A DNA stretch of 64,000 bases from Flavobacterium suaedae (lineage in GTDB: Bacteria > Bacteroidota > Bacteroidia > Flavobacteriales > Flavobacteriaceae). The notes under the pieces are model-generated. The model saw only the letters and a program-made list of their open reading frames with translations. It was not told the origin of the DNA and made no database searches. Below, in pieces: positions 9,441 through 17,691 of the stretch. The stretch lies in the NCBI RefSeq assembly GCF_014642915.1, contig NZ_BMJE01000007.1:124001-188000 (forward strand), given 5' to 3'. The translations under genes and the position numbers were made by a program. The first letter of the stretch is position 1. Every line of letters starts with the position of its first letter.

Positions 9441-10547
9441 ATGGAAACCCAAATGCCTCAGCGTAAAATAATTCATGTTGATATGGATGCATTCTATGCC
9501 TCTGTAGAACAGCTGGATAACCCGTCGCTTAGGGGTAAACCCCTAGCTGTGGGCGGGGGTGAAAAGCGGGGGGTAGTCTCGGCAGCCAGTTACGAAGCCC
9601 GTAAGTATGGCGTGCGCAGTGCTATGAGTGGTTACCTTGCTAAAAAGAGGTGTCCGCACCTTATTTTTGTAAAACCGCGCTTTGACCGTTACCGTGAAAT
9701 TTCGCAACGCATCCGTAAGATATTTTTTGAGTATACTGACCTTGTGGAACCGCTTTCGCTGGATGAGGCGTACCTTGATGTTACCCAAAACAAAAAGGGA
9801 AACCCAAGCGCAACTATGATAGCGCAGGAAATACGTAATCGTATTTTTGAGGAAACAGGGCTAAGGGCATCGGCAGGGATTTCTATTAATAAGTTTATTG
9901 CTAAGGTGGCGAGTGATTTTAACAAGCCTAACGGGCAGAAAACAGTAACGCCTGATGAGGTTCCTGCTTTTTTGGAGGAATTGGCTATTAATAAATTTCA
10001 TGGGGTAGGAAAGGTTACTACGGAGAAGATGTATAAACTGGCAATTTTTACGGGTGCTGATTTAAAAGCGAAAACGGAGGAGTTTTTAGTGCAGCATTTT
10101 GGTAAAGCGGGTTCGCATTACTACAATGTGGTGCGGGGTATACATAACAGTCCTGTAAAACCTGACAGAATTGCCAAGAGCGTAGGGGCAGAACACACCT
10201 ATGGTGAAAACCTTGTTTCAGAGGTTTTTATGGAGGAAAAGTTACAGCAAATTGCTGCGGAACTGGAACGCCGACTGAAGAAGAAAAAAGTATCAGGGAA
10301 AACAGTTACGCTAAAAATTAAATACAGTGATTTTACGGTGCAAACCCGAAGCAAAACATTGTTATATTTTATTAACGACAGCAGCCTGATTATGGAAGCT
10401 GTAAAAGAATTATTGTATCAGGAAAAGCTAAAAGAGTCGGTGCGTTTACTGGGTATATCACTCTCTAACCTGAATACTGATGTGCGGGAAAAAGGTAACG
10501 ATAAAAATAAAAAAACAGTAGCAGTGCAGTTACAGTTTGAGTTTTAA
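9441..10547 (+). CDS. dinB: DNA polymerase IV (Y-family translesion polymerase)
   Basis: 368 residues, full length. Catalytic acidic residues are visible in HVDMDAFYASVEQ (D14, D16) and SLDEAYLD (D108, E109). The fingers segment with SYEARKYGVRSAM, the helix-hairpin-helix thumb (INKFHGVGKVTTEKM) and the C-terminal little-finger domain follow. The tail VQLQFEF resembles a beta-clamp binding peptide. It carries out error-prone bypass of DNA lesions in the cytoplasm. A bidirectional terminator follows. The TAnnTTTG box just before the ATG suggests a leaderless message. No LexA box was recognised. Confidence 0.95.
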   Translation: METQMPQRKIIHVDMDAFYASVEQLDNPSLRGKPLAVGGGEKRGVVSAASYEARKYGVRSAMSGYLAKKRCPHLIFVKPRFDRYREISQRIRKIFFEYTDLVEPLSLDEAYLDVTQNKKGNPSATMIAQEIRNRIFEETGLRASAGISINKFIAKVASDFNKPNGQKTVTPDEVPAFLEELAINKFHGVGKVTTEKMYKLAIFTGADLKAKTEEFLVQHFGKAGSHYYNVVRGIHNSPVKPDRIAKSVGAEHTYGENLVSEVFMEEKLQQIAAELERRLKKKKVSGKTVTLKIKYSDFTVQTRSKTLLYFINDSSLIMEAVKELLYQEKLKESVRLLGISLSNLNTDVREKGNDKNKKTVAVQLQFEF

Positions 10548-10552
10548 AGCAT

Positions 10553-10582
10553 AAAAAAAGCTGCCAAACAGGCAGCTTTTTA
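10553..10582. terminator. Bidirectional terminator between dinB and the Bax-inhibitor gene
   Basis: Perfect 11-bp stem (AAAAAGCTGCC / GGCAGCTTTTT) with a 5-base loop, A-run on one side and T-run on the other, between convergent genes. Confidence 0.92.
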
Positions 10583-10600
10583 CTATATATGTTTTTTGTT

Positions 10601-11386
10601 TTAGTCTCTTAGTTTAGAAAGCAGTCTTAAAAACTCAACGTACAGCCATACAAGCGTAATCATTAACGCCATTCCGCTAAACCACTCCATGTATTTAGGC
10701 AGCCTTTGTTTTGCACCTTGCTCCATTAAATCAAAATCAAGAAACAGGTTTAATGCTGCAATTACTATTACCAGTATACTAAAGCCGATACTTACTAATG
10801 ATGTATTATAAATAAATGCCTGAATACCAAAGAAAGACATTATCCATGAAAGCATATAAATAGTAAATATAGCAAATGTAGCTGCTATTACTACTGACCT
10901 GAATTGTTGTGTTACCTTAACTACTTTAAAGCGATATAGTAAGAAACATACGGCTGCCGTAACAAAAGTACCTGAAACTGCCTGCATTACAATACCCTCA
11001 TATCGCGTTTCCATAAATGCAGATATTCCGCCTATAAATACACCTTCCATAACTGCATAAGCAGGAGCAAGGTAAGGGGAGTAGTTAGGTTTAAAAGATG
11101 CTATTAGGACTGTTATAAAACCGGTAATAGCACCACCTATCATATACGGAAAGATTTGCGGAGATAGTTCTCCTACGGCATTAAACGCCATTTGCCATAT
11201 AAAAAAGGTACTACCTACAAGCAATAACAAAAGTATAAGGCTTTTGTTTATTGCCCCGTTAATAGTCATTGTATTGTTGAAATCAATTATCTCTACAGGG
11301 CGACCGTCAGCATCAAATACTGTGGTAGCTTCTGCTTTTGAAAATGATTTACTTTTAAAAAAAGGATTGTTGGATTTTAAATTCAT
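10601..11386 (-). CDS. Bax inhibitor-1 / YccA family membrane protein
   Basis: 261 residues with an N-terminal cytoplasmic segment of ~45 residues and about seven membrane helices (for example LILLLLLVGSTFFIWQMAF, SIGFSILVIVIAALNLFLDF). Family marks are FEEQG-type DFDLMEQGA near the penultimate helix and the acidic residues expected of the pH-sensitive calcium-leak fold. Bacteroidota members are longer at the N-terminus than E. coli YccA, as here. Role in bacteria is uncertain (calcium leak or protease modulation). Monocistronic, with a terminator downstream. Confidence 0.9.
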   Translation of the reverse strand: MNLKSNNPFFKSKSFSKAEATTVFDADGRPVEIIDFNNTMTINGAINKSLILLLLLVGSTFFIWQMAFNAVGELSPQIFPYMIGGAITGFITVLIASFKPNYSPYLAPAYAVMEGVFIGGISAFMETRYEGIVMQAVSGTFVTAAVCFLLYRFKVVKVTQQFRSVVIAATFAIFTIYMLSWIMSFFGIQAFIYNTSLVSIGFSILVIVIAALNLFLDFDLMEQGAKQRLPKYMEWFSGMALMITLVWLYVEFLRLLSKLRD

Positions 11387-11534
11387 AGTTCTTTAAATAG
11401 AAATAAATAATACGTCAAATATAATATAAAATTATCCAAATAGGTAGTAAGCAAAAAGTGTGCCTGATGTTTGTTGGTTCGGTTTTTTGGAAATTTTTAT
11501 ATTTACCACAAATTTCTAACTAAAAAATATACTT

Positions 11535-12401
11535 ATGAGTAAGTTCTTGACAGGAAAAGAGCTGGAAGAAGCTATTTATGACATTATTTGGGATGCTAAG
11601 CAAAAACTTTTAATTGTTTCCCCTTATATAAAGCTTGATGACTACTTTAAAAAATTATTCGATAAGCATGAAAATAATCCGAATATTCACTTAATGCTAG
11701 TGTTTGGTAAAAATGAAACAGAGGTTAGAAAAAGCATGAATAAAGAAGATTTTGAATATTTTCAAAAATTTCCAAATGTTACTATTATTCATGTACCTCA
11801 TTTACATGCTAAATATTATGGTAATGAGTATAGTGGGATGATAACTTCTATAAATTTATATGACTATTCTTTTTTAAATAATATAGAGTTTGGAGTATAT
11901 AATTCATCTTCAGAAAAATCATTTTTTAGTATATCTTCCTCTACAGCAGATGATGCTGCATGGGACAGGTGTATTGATATAGCAAAAGAAAGTAATGTAG
12001 TTTTTATTAAAAGACCTGTTTATGATGTTAAAAGAGGGATTTTAAAAACTTCTAAAAACTATATAACATCTAAGGTTTTACATGACTCTACAGAGTATTA
12101 TTAAAGAAAGGATAAAAATTTTGTAGAGAAACGGGTTGATGATTTTCCAGACGAGTTGGATATAAATGCAGATATTGAAAGACCAAAAAGAGAAGAGGTT
12201 AGGGTTGAAGAAAAATCTAAACATGGTTATTGTATAAGGACAGGTCAGCAAATTCCTTTTAATCCTCAACAGCCTTTAAGTCGAGATGCTTGGCGTGTTT
12301 GGAATGAGTTTGGAAATGTTGATTTTCCTGAAAAATTTTGTCACAAAACTGGAGAAAAATCTAACGGAAAAACTTCAATGCGAAACCCTATTCTTAAATA
12401 G
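11535..12401 (+). pseudogene. Phospholipase-D-like protein gene interrupted by an in-frame TAA
   Basis: The first part (11535-12104, 189 codons) is a PLD-superfamily domain with the HxK motif in HLHAKYYGNE and ITSINLYDYS. The stop TAA at 12102-12104 is followed, in exactly the same frame, by 98 further codons ending at 12401. These begin RKDKNFVEKRVDDFPDELD and end in a cysteine module (CIRTG ... CHKTG ... NGKTSMRNPIL) that I recognise as the usual C-terminal part of such PLD proteins. The most economical reading is one ~289-codon gene with a nonsense change. The truncated product alone could still fold. A sequencing error or programmed read-through is possible. Confidence 0.7.
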
Positions 12402-12881
12402 CTATAACAACTTACTATCCTCTTGCTCGTAATACTCATCTACGTGCAGGTTGGGCTGGGTTGCTGCCATAACAGCAAGCTGGTCGCAACGTTCGTTTTG
12501 CGGGTGGTTGTTATGCCCTTTTACCCATTTAAAGTCTACTTTGTGCTGACGGTATATTTTAAGGAAACGTTTCCACAAGTCAGGGTTTTTTTTGTCTTTA
12601 AAACCCTTCTTTTCCCAGTTAAATACCCAGCCTTTGGTAACAGCATCTACCACATATTTAGAATCAGATGTTACTAAAACAGTTGTGCCGGGGTTTTTAA
12701 GTTTTTCCAGCCCTACTATTACTGCCAGTAGCTCCATACGGTTATTGGTGGTTCTGCGGAAGCCTTCGTAAAACTCTTTGCGGTAGTTAGAGCCTGTAAG
12801 TTCCATAACTACGCCATACCCACCGGGACCGGGGTTACCTTTGGCTGCGCCATCTGTATATATTTGTACTGTGTGTTGCAA
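12402..12881 (-). CDS. rnhA: Ribonuclease HI
   Basis: 159 residues, full-length RNase HI that cleaves RNA in RNA-DNA hybrids (R-loops, Okazaki primers). The catalytic set is visible: D10 in [15 protein letters not shown]50 in [10 protein letters not shown]73 in [10 protein letters not shown], and H123/D133 in [13 protein letters not shown]. It is the last gene of a compact minus-strand operon after purN and two lipoprotein genes (gap of 12 bases). Its stop abuts, tail to tail, the end of the broken PLD gene with no base between them. Confidence 0.95.
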   Translation of the reverse strand: MQHTVQIYTDGAAKGNPGPGGYGVVMELTGSNYRKEFYEGFRRTTNNRMELLAVIVGLEKLKNPGTTVLVTSDSKYVVDAVTKGWVFNWEKKGFKDKKNPDLWKRFLKIYRQHKVDFKWVKGHNNHPQNERCDQLAVMAATQPNLHVDEYYEQEDSKLL

Positions 12882-12893
12882 TTTTTTGATTTG

Positions 12894-13385
12894 TTAGGTC
12901 GATTTATCGTTAATTTCAACAAGTAGCCATTTGCCTTCTTCCTGATGGAAAATAAAATCAGTATTTATTCCACTTTCCATACCTGTAATGTTATAGTGAA
13001 CAGAGTCGTTGTTTTTTCTTACTTCTATTTCAATATCATTGAAAAGTCTATTAGCCTTATTAATATTTTCCTTAAAATTGAAAAACATATAATTTTCTAT
13101 AGTTAGGTCTTTTCGTATTATGTGATTTAGGTTATTGTCTATCTGCGTTCTTTTAACAGGGAATTTAAATCTCGATTTTTGAAAAGTACTGTCGGAAGCG
13201 AACTTTATAAAAAATGCTTCAAACTCCTTATCGTTAAAAAAATTACTTATAATGTTTAAATGTATTTCTTCGCTAGGGGCGACTTTAGTAACATTATCAC
13301 TTTTAATTGTTGAGGTTTTTTCAACTTTTTTCTTGCAAGCAATAAGCGTTGTTAATGTTATTATTAGTATAAAATACTTTTTCAT
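12894..13385 (-). CDS. Lipoprotein, DUF4348-like (downstream copy)
   Basis: 163 residues. A lipoprotein signal peptide is present (MKKYFILIITLTTLIAC, lipobox LIAC followed by basic residues). The core FFIKFASDSTFQKSRFKFPV matches the style of DUF4348, a Bacteroidota family of unknown function. It is a paralogue of the gene immediately upstream (13393-13893), which has the equivalent segment. The genes are seven bases apart and lie between purN and rnhA. Function unknown; location should be the periplasm, tethered to the membrane. Confidence 0.75.
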   Translation of the reverse strand: MKKYFILIITLTTLIACKKKVEKTSTIKSDNVTKVAPSEEIHLNIISNFFNDKEFEAFFIKFASDSTFQKSRFKFPVKRTQIDNNLNHIIRKDLTIENYMFFNFKENINKANRLFNDIEIEVRKNNDSVHYNITGMESGINTDFIFHQEEGKWLLVEINDKST

Positions 13386-13392
13386 AAACGCT

Positions 13393-13893
13393 TTAATAGT
13401 TACTTATCTTCGACTGGTTAAAAGGGTTTGGCGCATAGGTATGGTCATCAACTATTGCAAATAAATGCCAACAGTTGTCTTTATACATAAACCTGTAGTT
13501 TATGTTACGTATGCCGGAGTTATAAATACAGTTCATAGTATCTTCAACTCTTTCAATGGTTTTTGTAATCTCATTAGAGTAGTATTTAACCCCCTCTTTT
13601 TCAACTTTTTTCTGCTCATCCCTTTTCATATTTAGAAAGTGGCGGAAGTTCCTCTCACTAACATATTCCATAACCTCACTGGTTGTGCCATTCATTTCGT
13701 TTTCTATGTAATAGAGTTTTAGCGGGAATGTCACATGATTTTTTTGATACAGGCTGTCGTTAGCAAACTTTTCAAAGAACACATCAAACTCAGGGTTACA
13801 AAAAAGCTCTTCCTGTTCTTTTTGGCTGTTGCCTTTACAACTTATAAATACTACTACGCAGGATACTAAAAATAATAAAATATGATTTTTCAT
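13393..13893 (-). CDS. Lipoprotein, DUF4348-like (upstream copy)
   Basis: 166 residues with a lipobox signal peptide (lipobox FISC, Cys at residue 19). The conserved block FFEKFANDSLYQKNHVTFPL aligns with the corresponding block of the neighbouring paralogue, and both continue with a Tyr/Asn-rich region and a C-terminal WHLFAIVDD- or WLLVEIND-type strand. It follows purN after 11 bases, so it is in the same operon. Tandem duplication is the likely origin. Function unknown. Confidence 0.75.
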   Translation of the reverse strand: MKNHILLFLVSCVVVFISCKGNSQKEQEELFCNPEFDVFFEKFANDSLYQKNHVTFPLKLYYIENEMNGTTSEVMEYVSERNFRHFLNMKRDEQKKVEKEGVKYYSNEITKTIERVEDTMNCIYNSGIRNINYRFMYKDNCWHLFAIVDDHTYAPNPFNQSKISNY

Positions 13894-13904
13894 AATAATG
13901 CAGC

Positions 13905-14468
13905 TTATTTGTTAAGTAACTGTGTAATCACTTTCGGGAAGTGCTCATGCTCTAAAGCTAGTACTTTTTGTGCTACTTCTTCGGGCGACTGGCAGTTTTC
14001 TACATTCACTACCTGCTGAAATATAATATTCCCCTCATCGTAATTATTGTTTACATAGTGTATGGTAATACCGCTTTCTTTTTCCTTATTGGTGTGCACA
14101 GCACGGTGCACATTCATGCCATACATGCCTTTTCCGCCATAGTTTGGCAGTAGTGCAGGGTGTATATTAACCACTTTGTTAGGATAATTCGTAATAATAT
14201 CGGCAGGAAACTTCCATAAAAAGCCTGCTAAAACAATTAAATCAGGTTTTATTTCATTTACCCTTTTTAATAACGCGCCGTCTTCCATTTCCTCTCGGGT
14301 AAAAACAACTGCAGGAACATTATATTGGGCTGCTTTTTGCAAAACTCCGGCTTGCGGTTTGTTAGTAAAAACCCCCGCAACCGTATAGTTTCCGCTCAAT
14401 TCAGCATATTTAATTATCTGCTCGGCGTTAGAGCCGCCCCCCGAAGCAAAAAGTATTATCTTTTTCAT
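13905..14468 (-). CDS. purN: Phosphoribosylglycinamide formyltransferase
   Basis: 187 residues starting MKKIILFASGGGSNAEQI; an in-frame ATG eight codons earlier is rejected because the family begins at this strand. PurN transfers a formyl group from 10-formyl-tetrahydrofolate to GAR in step 3 of purine synthesis. Visible are the GAR-binding GGGSN loop, the folate-site region LAGFLWKFP, catalytic N/H/D context NIHPALLPNYGGKGMYG and the Asp in YDEGNIIFQ. It heads the purN-DUF4348-DUF4348-rnhA operon and is divergent from acpP, an arrangement I associate with flavobacteria. Confidence 0.93.
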   Translation of the reverse strand: MKKIILFASGGGSNAEQIIKYAELSGNYTVAGVFTNKPQAGVLQKAAQYNVPAVVFTREEMEDGALLKRVNEIKPDLIVLAGFLWKFPADIITNYPNKVVNIHPALLPNYGGKGMYGMNVHRAVHTNKEKESGITIHYVNNNYDEGNIIFQQVVNVENCQSPEEVAQKVLALEHEHFPKVITQLLNK

Positions 14469-14604
14469 TAAAACAGGTATTTTATACTGCAAAAAAAAGA
14501 ATAATAATCCTCAAAAACAGGGCTTATTTCAATATTTCTAAAATTTATTTTATATTTTAGTGGTCAAAATTTTTTAGAAGACGCGGTTTTATAAATAAGT
14601 TTTT

Positions 14605-14612
14605 TATTTTTG
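14605..14612 (+). promoter_or_regulatory. Probable -7 box of acpP
   Basis: TATTTTTG fits TAnnTTTG, 31 bases before the acpP ATG. No clear TTG is seen 18-21 bases upstream, so the call is moderate. Confidence 0.45.
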
Positions 14613-14643
14613 CCATTCAATTTAAATTCTAAAATTAAAGATT

Positions 14644-14880
14644 ATGTCAGACATTGCATCAAGAGTAAAAGCGATTATCGTAGACAAATTAGGCGTTGAC
14701 GAAAACGAAGTTGTGGCTGAAGCTAGCTTCACTAATGATTTAGGGGCAGATTCACTAGACACTGTTGAGCTTATTATGGAATTTGAGAAAGAATTTGATA
14801 TCCAGATTCCGGACGATCAGGCTGAGAACATCTCTACTGTTGGTCAGGCTATTTCTTATATAGAAGAAGCAAAAAAGTAA
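14644..14880 (+). CDS. acpP: Acyl carrier protein
   Basis: 78-residue acidic four-helix protein that carries acyl chains during fatty-acid synthesis. The phosphopantetheine attachment site is S37 in [18 protein letters not shown]. It is upstream of fabF, its elongating synthase, separated by a terminator and a further structured leader. High expression would be expected. Length and sequence are canonical. Confidence 0.97.
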   Translation: MSDIASRVKAIIVDKLGVDENEVVAEASFTNDLGADSLDTVELIMEFEKEFDIQIPDDQAENISTVGQAISYIEEAKK

Positions 14881-14882
14881 TA

Positions 14883-14930
14883 AACGTATAACATCCATGT
14901 ATAATAGTTACATGGATGTTACGTTTTTAT
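14883..14930 (+). terminator. Terminator after acpP
   Basis: 13-bp perfect stem (TAACATCCATGTA / TACATGGATGTTA, 14889-14901 with 14909-14921) extended by AACG/CGTT, then five T. It should limit acpP read-through into fabF. Confidence 0.85.
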
Positions 14931-14935
14931 TGAAA

Positions 14936-15048
14936 CTTTTAAGCCATGTTGCTTAAAGGTAAACGGCTTTTACACATAAGTACAGTCTTAATAATAATAT
15001 TAATGCCCATGTTTCTTAACATATATAAAGAAATGCATGGGTATTTTT
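14936..15048 (+). promoter_or_regulatory. Structured leader of fabF with a terminator-like hairpin
   Basis: Two hairpins lie between the acpP terminator and fabF. The first has arms CTTTTAAGC and GCTTAAAGG (14936-14959). The second spans 15002-15045 (CCCATG / CATGGG core, extended by TTCTT / AAGAA) and runs into TTTTTC about 30 bases before the ATG. The second could be an attenuator or merely a read-through terminator. No regulator-binding family was recognised. Confidence 0.4.
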
Positions 15049-15077
15049 CTATAAACTGAAACTATAAAATTGACTTT

Positions 15078-16331
15078 ATGAAATTGAGAAGAGTAGTAGT
15101 TACAGGCCTTGGAGCCCTTACCCCTATAGGTAATACCGTTGAAGAGTATTGGAATGGTCTTATAAACGGTAAGAGCGGTGCAGCTCCTATTACTTATTTT
15201 GATACCACTAACTTCAAAACTAAGTTTGCCTGCGAAGTAAAAGGTTTCAACGTTCAGGATTTTATAGACAGAAAAGAGGCAAGAAAAATGGATCGCTACG
15301 CGCAGTATGCCGTAGTAGCCAGCGATGAAGCCGTTAAGGATGCAGGATTAGATCTTGAAAAAATAGACCATGACCGTGTAGGTGTTATATGGGGGTCCGG
15401 TATTGGAGGGCTTGAAACTTTCCAGGAAGAAGTAATGAATTTTGCTGCCGGTAACGGTACACCAAAGTTTAACCCTTTCTTTATACCTAAAATGATTGCT
15501 GATATTGCCGGAGGACTTATCTCTATGCGATACAACTTCAGAGGACCAAACTTTACTACAGTATCTGCCTGTGCATCATCTACCAACTCGTTAATAGACG
15601 CTTTTAACTATATACGCCTTGGGCATGCCGATGCTATGGTAACAGGTGGTAGTGAAGCTGCGGTAACCATTGCTGGTATGGGTGGCTTTAATGCTATGCA
15701 CGCACTATCTACCCGTAATGATGATCCTACAACGGCATCCCGACCAATGGATAAAGACCGTGATGGCTTTGTACTTGGTGAAGGTGCAGGAGCATTAGTA
15801 CTGGAAGAATATGAACACGCTGTAGCCAGAGGTGCAAAAATATATTGCGAAATAGGCGGTGGCGGTATGAGTGCAGATGCGCACCATATAACAGCACCAC
15901 ACCCGGAAGGGCTTGGCGCGAAAAATGTAATGCTAAATTGCCTTCGCGATGCGGGGCTTACACCACAGGATGTAGATGGTGTTAATATGCACGGAACATC
16001 TACACCGCTTGGCGATATTGCAGAATCTAAAGCAATACTTGAAGTGTTTGGTGAGCATGCTTATAATTTAAATGTAAACTCAACTAAGAGTATGACGGGG
16101 CACTTACTGGGAGCTGCGGGAGCCATAGAAGCTATAGCCTCTATACTCTCTATAAAGCATGGTATAGTACCACCTACAATTAACCACTTTACGGATGATG
16201 AAAATATTGATTCTAAGATCAATTTCACATTTAACAAAGCTCAAAAAAGAGACATGAAGGTGGTTATGAGCAATACATTCGGTTTTGGCGGACATAATGC
16301 TTGTGTGCTGGTTAAAAAACTGGAAATGTAA
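15078..16331 (+). CDS. fabF: 3-oxoacyl-ACP synthase II
   Basis: 417 residues, full-length KAS II that condenses malonyl-ACP with acyl-ACP in fatty-acid elongation. The catalytic triad is visible: C165 in TVSACASSTNS, His in MHGTSTPLGD and His in KSMTGHLLGAAG. The glycine-rich end TFGFGGHNACVL is canonical. It lies between acpP and rnc, a neighbourhood shared by many bacteria. It stops 10 bases before the rnc ATG, so the two are probably co-transcribed. Confidence 0.97.
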   Translation: MKLRRVVVTGLGALTPIGNTVEEYWNGLINGKSGAAPITYFDTTNFKTKFACEVKGFNVQDFIDRKEARKMDRYAQYAVVASDEAVKDAGLDLEKIDHDRVGVIWGSGIGGLETFQEEVMNFAAGNGTPKFNPFFIPKMIADIAGGLISMRYNFRGPNFTTVSACASSTNSLIDAFNYIRLGHADAMVTGGSEAAVTIAGMGGFNAMHALSTRNDDPTTASRPMDKDRDGFVLGEGAGALVLEEYEHAVARGAKIYCEIGGGGMSADAHHITAPHPEGLGAKNVMLNCLRDAGLTPQDVDGVNMHGTSTPLGDIAESKAILEVFGEHAYNLNVNSTKSMTGHLLGAAGAIEAIASILSIKHGIVPPTINHFTDDENIDSKINFTFNKAQKRDMKVVMSNTFGFGGHNACVLVKKLEM

Positions 16332-16341
16332 TAGGGATGCT

Positions 16342-17085
16342 ATGGGCATAGTCAAAAAAATATTTAAAAAATCCCGTCACACTGAAGAAGACGGGATTTT
16401 TTTTGATGAAATGAAAAAACTCTTAGGTTTTAAGCCCGTAAACCTAAGTCACTACCGGAGAGCATTTACCCACCGCTCTTCCAATAAAACAGACGCAAAC
16501 GGAAACCCTATAAACTACGAAAGATTGGAGTTTCTTGGCGATGCTATGCTGGGAGCTGTTATAGCAGCACACCTTTTTACCGAAGCACCTACCGGTAACG
16601 AAGGGTACCTTACTAAAATGCGCTCTAAAATAGTGAGTCGTGAGCACCTTAATGAGTTGGGGCGCGACCTTAGCTTAATACAGTGGGTAGAAAGTAAAGT
16701 TTCCGAACAGCATTTTGGTGAAAACATACACGGTAACCTTTTTGAAGCCTTTATAGGCGCTATTTACTTAGACAGAGGATTTAATTACTGCGAAAAATTT
16801 ATCTATAAAAAAGTAATAATACCCTATGTTGATATTCAAAAACTGGAAGGCAAAGTAATAAGCTATAAAAGCCTGCTTATAGAATGGTGCCAAAAAGAAA
16901 AGAAGCGCTTTTTTTATGAGGTTTATGAAGACAACGGTGCAGAAGGGCAAAAATATTTTGCAGTTAAACTTCAAATAGGTGATAAAGTAGTGGCAAAAGC
17001 CCGTGCAACATCTAAAAAAAAGGCAGAAGAAAAAGCCTCCCAAAGAGCATATTTTGCATTTCAGGAAAAAATTAACAGAAAATAA
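16342..17085 (+). CDS. rnc: Ribonuclease III
   Basis: 247 residues from the ATG at 16342; an upstream extension to 16285 overlaps fabF and is rejected. The nuclease signature NYERLEFLGDAMLG and EAFIGAIYLDRG carry the metal-binding acidic residues. The C-terminal ~70 residues are the double-stranded-RNA-binding domain (KVVAKARATSKKKAEEKASQ). It processes rRNA precursors and regulatory duplexes. A strong terminator-like hairpin sits inside codons 9-20. The N-terminal KKSRHTEEDGIFF fits my recollection of flavobacterial RNase III, which argues against moving the start downstream to 16411. Confidence 0.93.
   Translation: MGIVKKIFKKSRHTEEDGIFFDEMKKLLGFKPVNLSHYRRAFTHRSSNKTDANGNPINYERLEFLGDAMLGAVIAAHLFTEAPTGNEGYLTKMRSKIVSREHLNELGRDLSLIQWVESKVSEQHFGENIHGNLFEAFIGAIYLDRGFNYCEKFIYKKVIIPYVDIQKLEGKVISYKSLLIEWCQKEKKRFFYEVYEDNGAEGQKYFAVKLQIGDKVVAKARATSKKKAEEKASQRAYFAFQEKINRK
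16366..16404 (+). promoter_or_regulatory. Terminator-like hairpin inside the start of rnc
   Basis: A perfect 13-bp stem (16366-16378 with 16390-16402; core ATCCCGTC / GACGGGAT) with an 11-base loop runs into eight T. It begins 24 bases into the rnc coding sequence. It could attenuate transcription or be an RNase III target for self-control. Alternatively it terminates fabF, if rnc begins at the ATG at 16411. Confidence 0.55.
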
Positions 17086-17201
17086 ATCAATAATACAGTT
17101 TTCTCAAACGTTTTCGTGATTAATTTATTGTAAACTTACTTTTACGGCTGTATTTTGTGCGTTATAAATGCTATATTTACGGCTCATATTTACAGATGGG
17201 T

Positions 17202-17687
17202 ATGGCAGTTCACAAACTTCAAATTGATGATTTTGTTACAATTGATTATGAATTAATTGCCATACATTCTTCTCTGGAAGATTACAGGCTGGCCTATTTT
17301 TTAAATAAAAATTTACGCCTGCTTTTAGAAAAATGTCCTAATGATATTGAGGTAACACAGCGTGGAGCGGAAGGAAGTTTTTCAAGGTTTATTTATGAAG
17401 ACCCTGAAAACGAGATTGTGTGGAATTTAATGCACAATAAAAGCGTTGTGGTAACCACACAGCAAAACGAATCTTCCTTATTTGGCGAAACAGGTATAGA
17501 TGTAGCAACAGGAGTGTACCTGCTGCCTGAATTTAAAAAGGTAGATTATATACTTAAAGTAGAAAACACATCATCTTTTTTTAATACTAAAGAAGTTGTT
17601 GAAAATTTACTGAAAGTAAGCCACATAACAACAGCCTACACAATTAACCATAATAAACTAAAGTCTAAAAACAACTTAATTTTTTAA
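17202..17687 (+). CDS. IPExxxVDY family protein
   Basis: 161 residues from the ATG at 17202; two earlier in-frame starts (17157 GTG, 17196 ATG) are less likely because the conserved start is MAVHKLQIDDF. The family motif appears here as LPEFKKVDYILKVE. The family is small, cytoplasmic, confined to Bacteroidota and of unknown function. It ends four bases before the pyk ATG and is almost certainly co-transcribed with it, as in other flavobacteria I recall. Confidence 0.85.
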   Translation: MAVHKLQIDDFVTIDYELIAIHSSLEDYRLAYFLNKNLRLLLEKCPNDIEVTQRGAEGSFSRFIYEDPENEIVWNLMHNKSVVVTTQQNESSLFGETGIDVATGVYLLPEFKKVDYILKVENTSSFFNTKEVVENLLKVSHITTAYTINHNKLKSKNNLIF

Positions 17688-17691
17688 TAGA

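Noticed and set aside
12894..13893. The two DUF4348-like genes as one gene broken by a frameshift
   Set aside because: Each has its own lipoprotein signal peptide and full-length domain, so they are paralogues.
16285..16341. Extended start for rnc overlapping fabF
   Set aside because: The extra residues lack similarity to RNase III and the ATG at 16342 begins with MGIVKKIFKKSR as expected.
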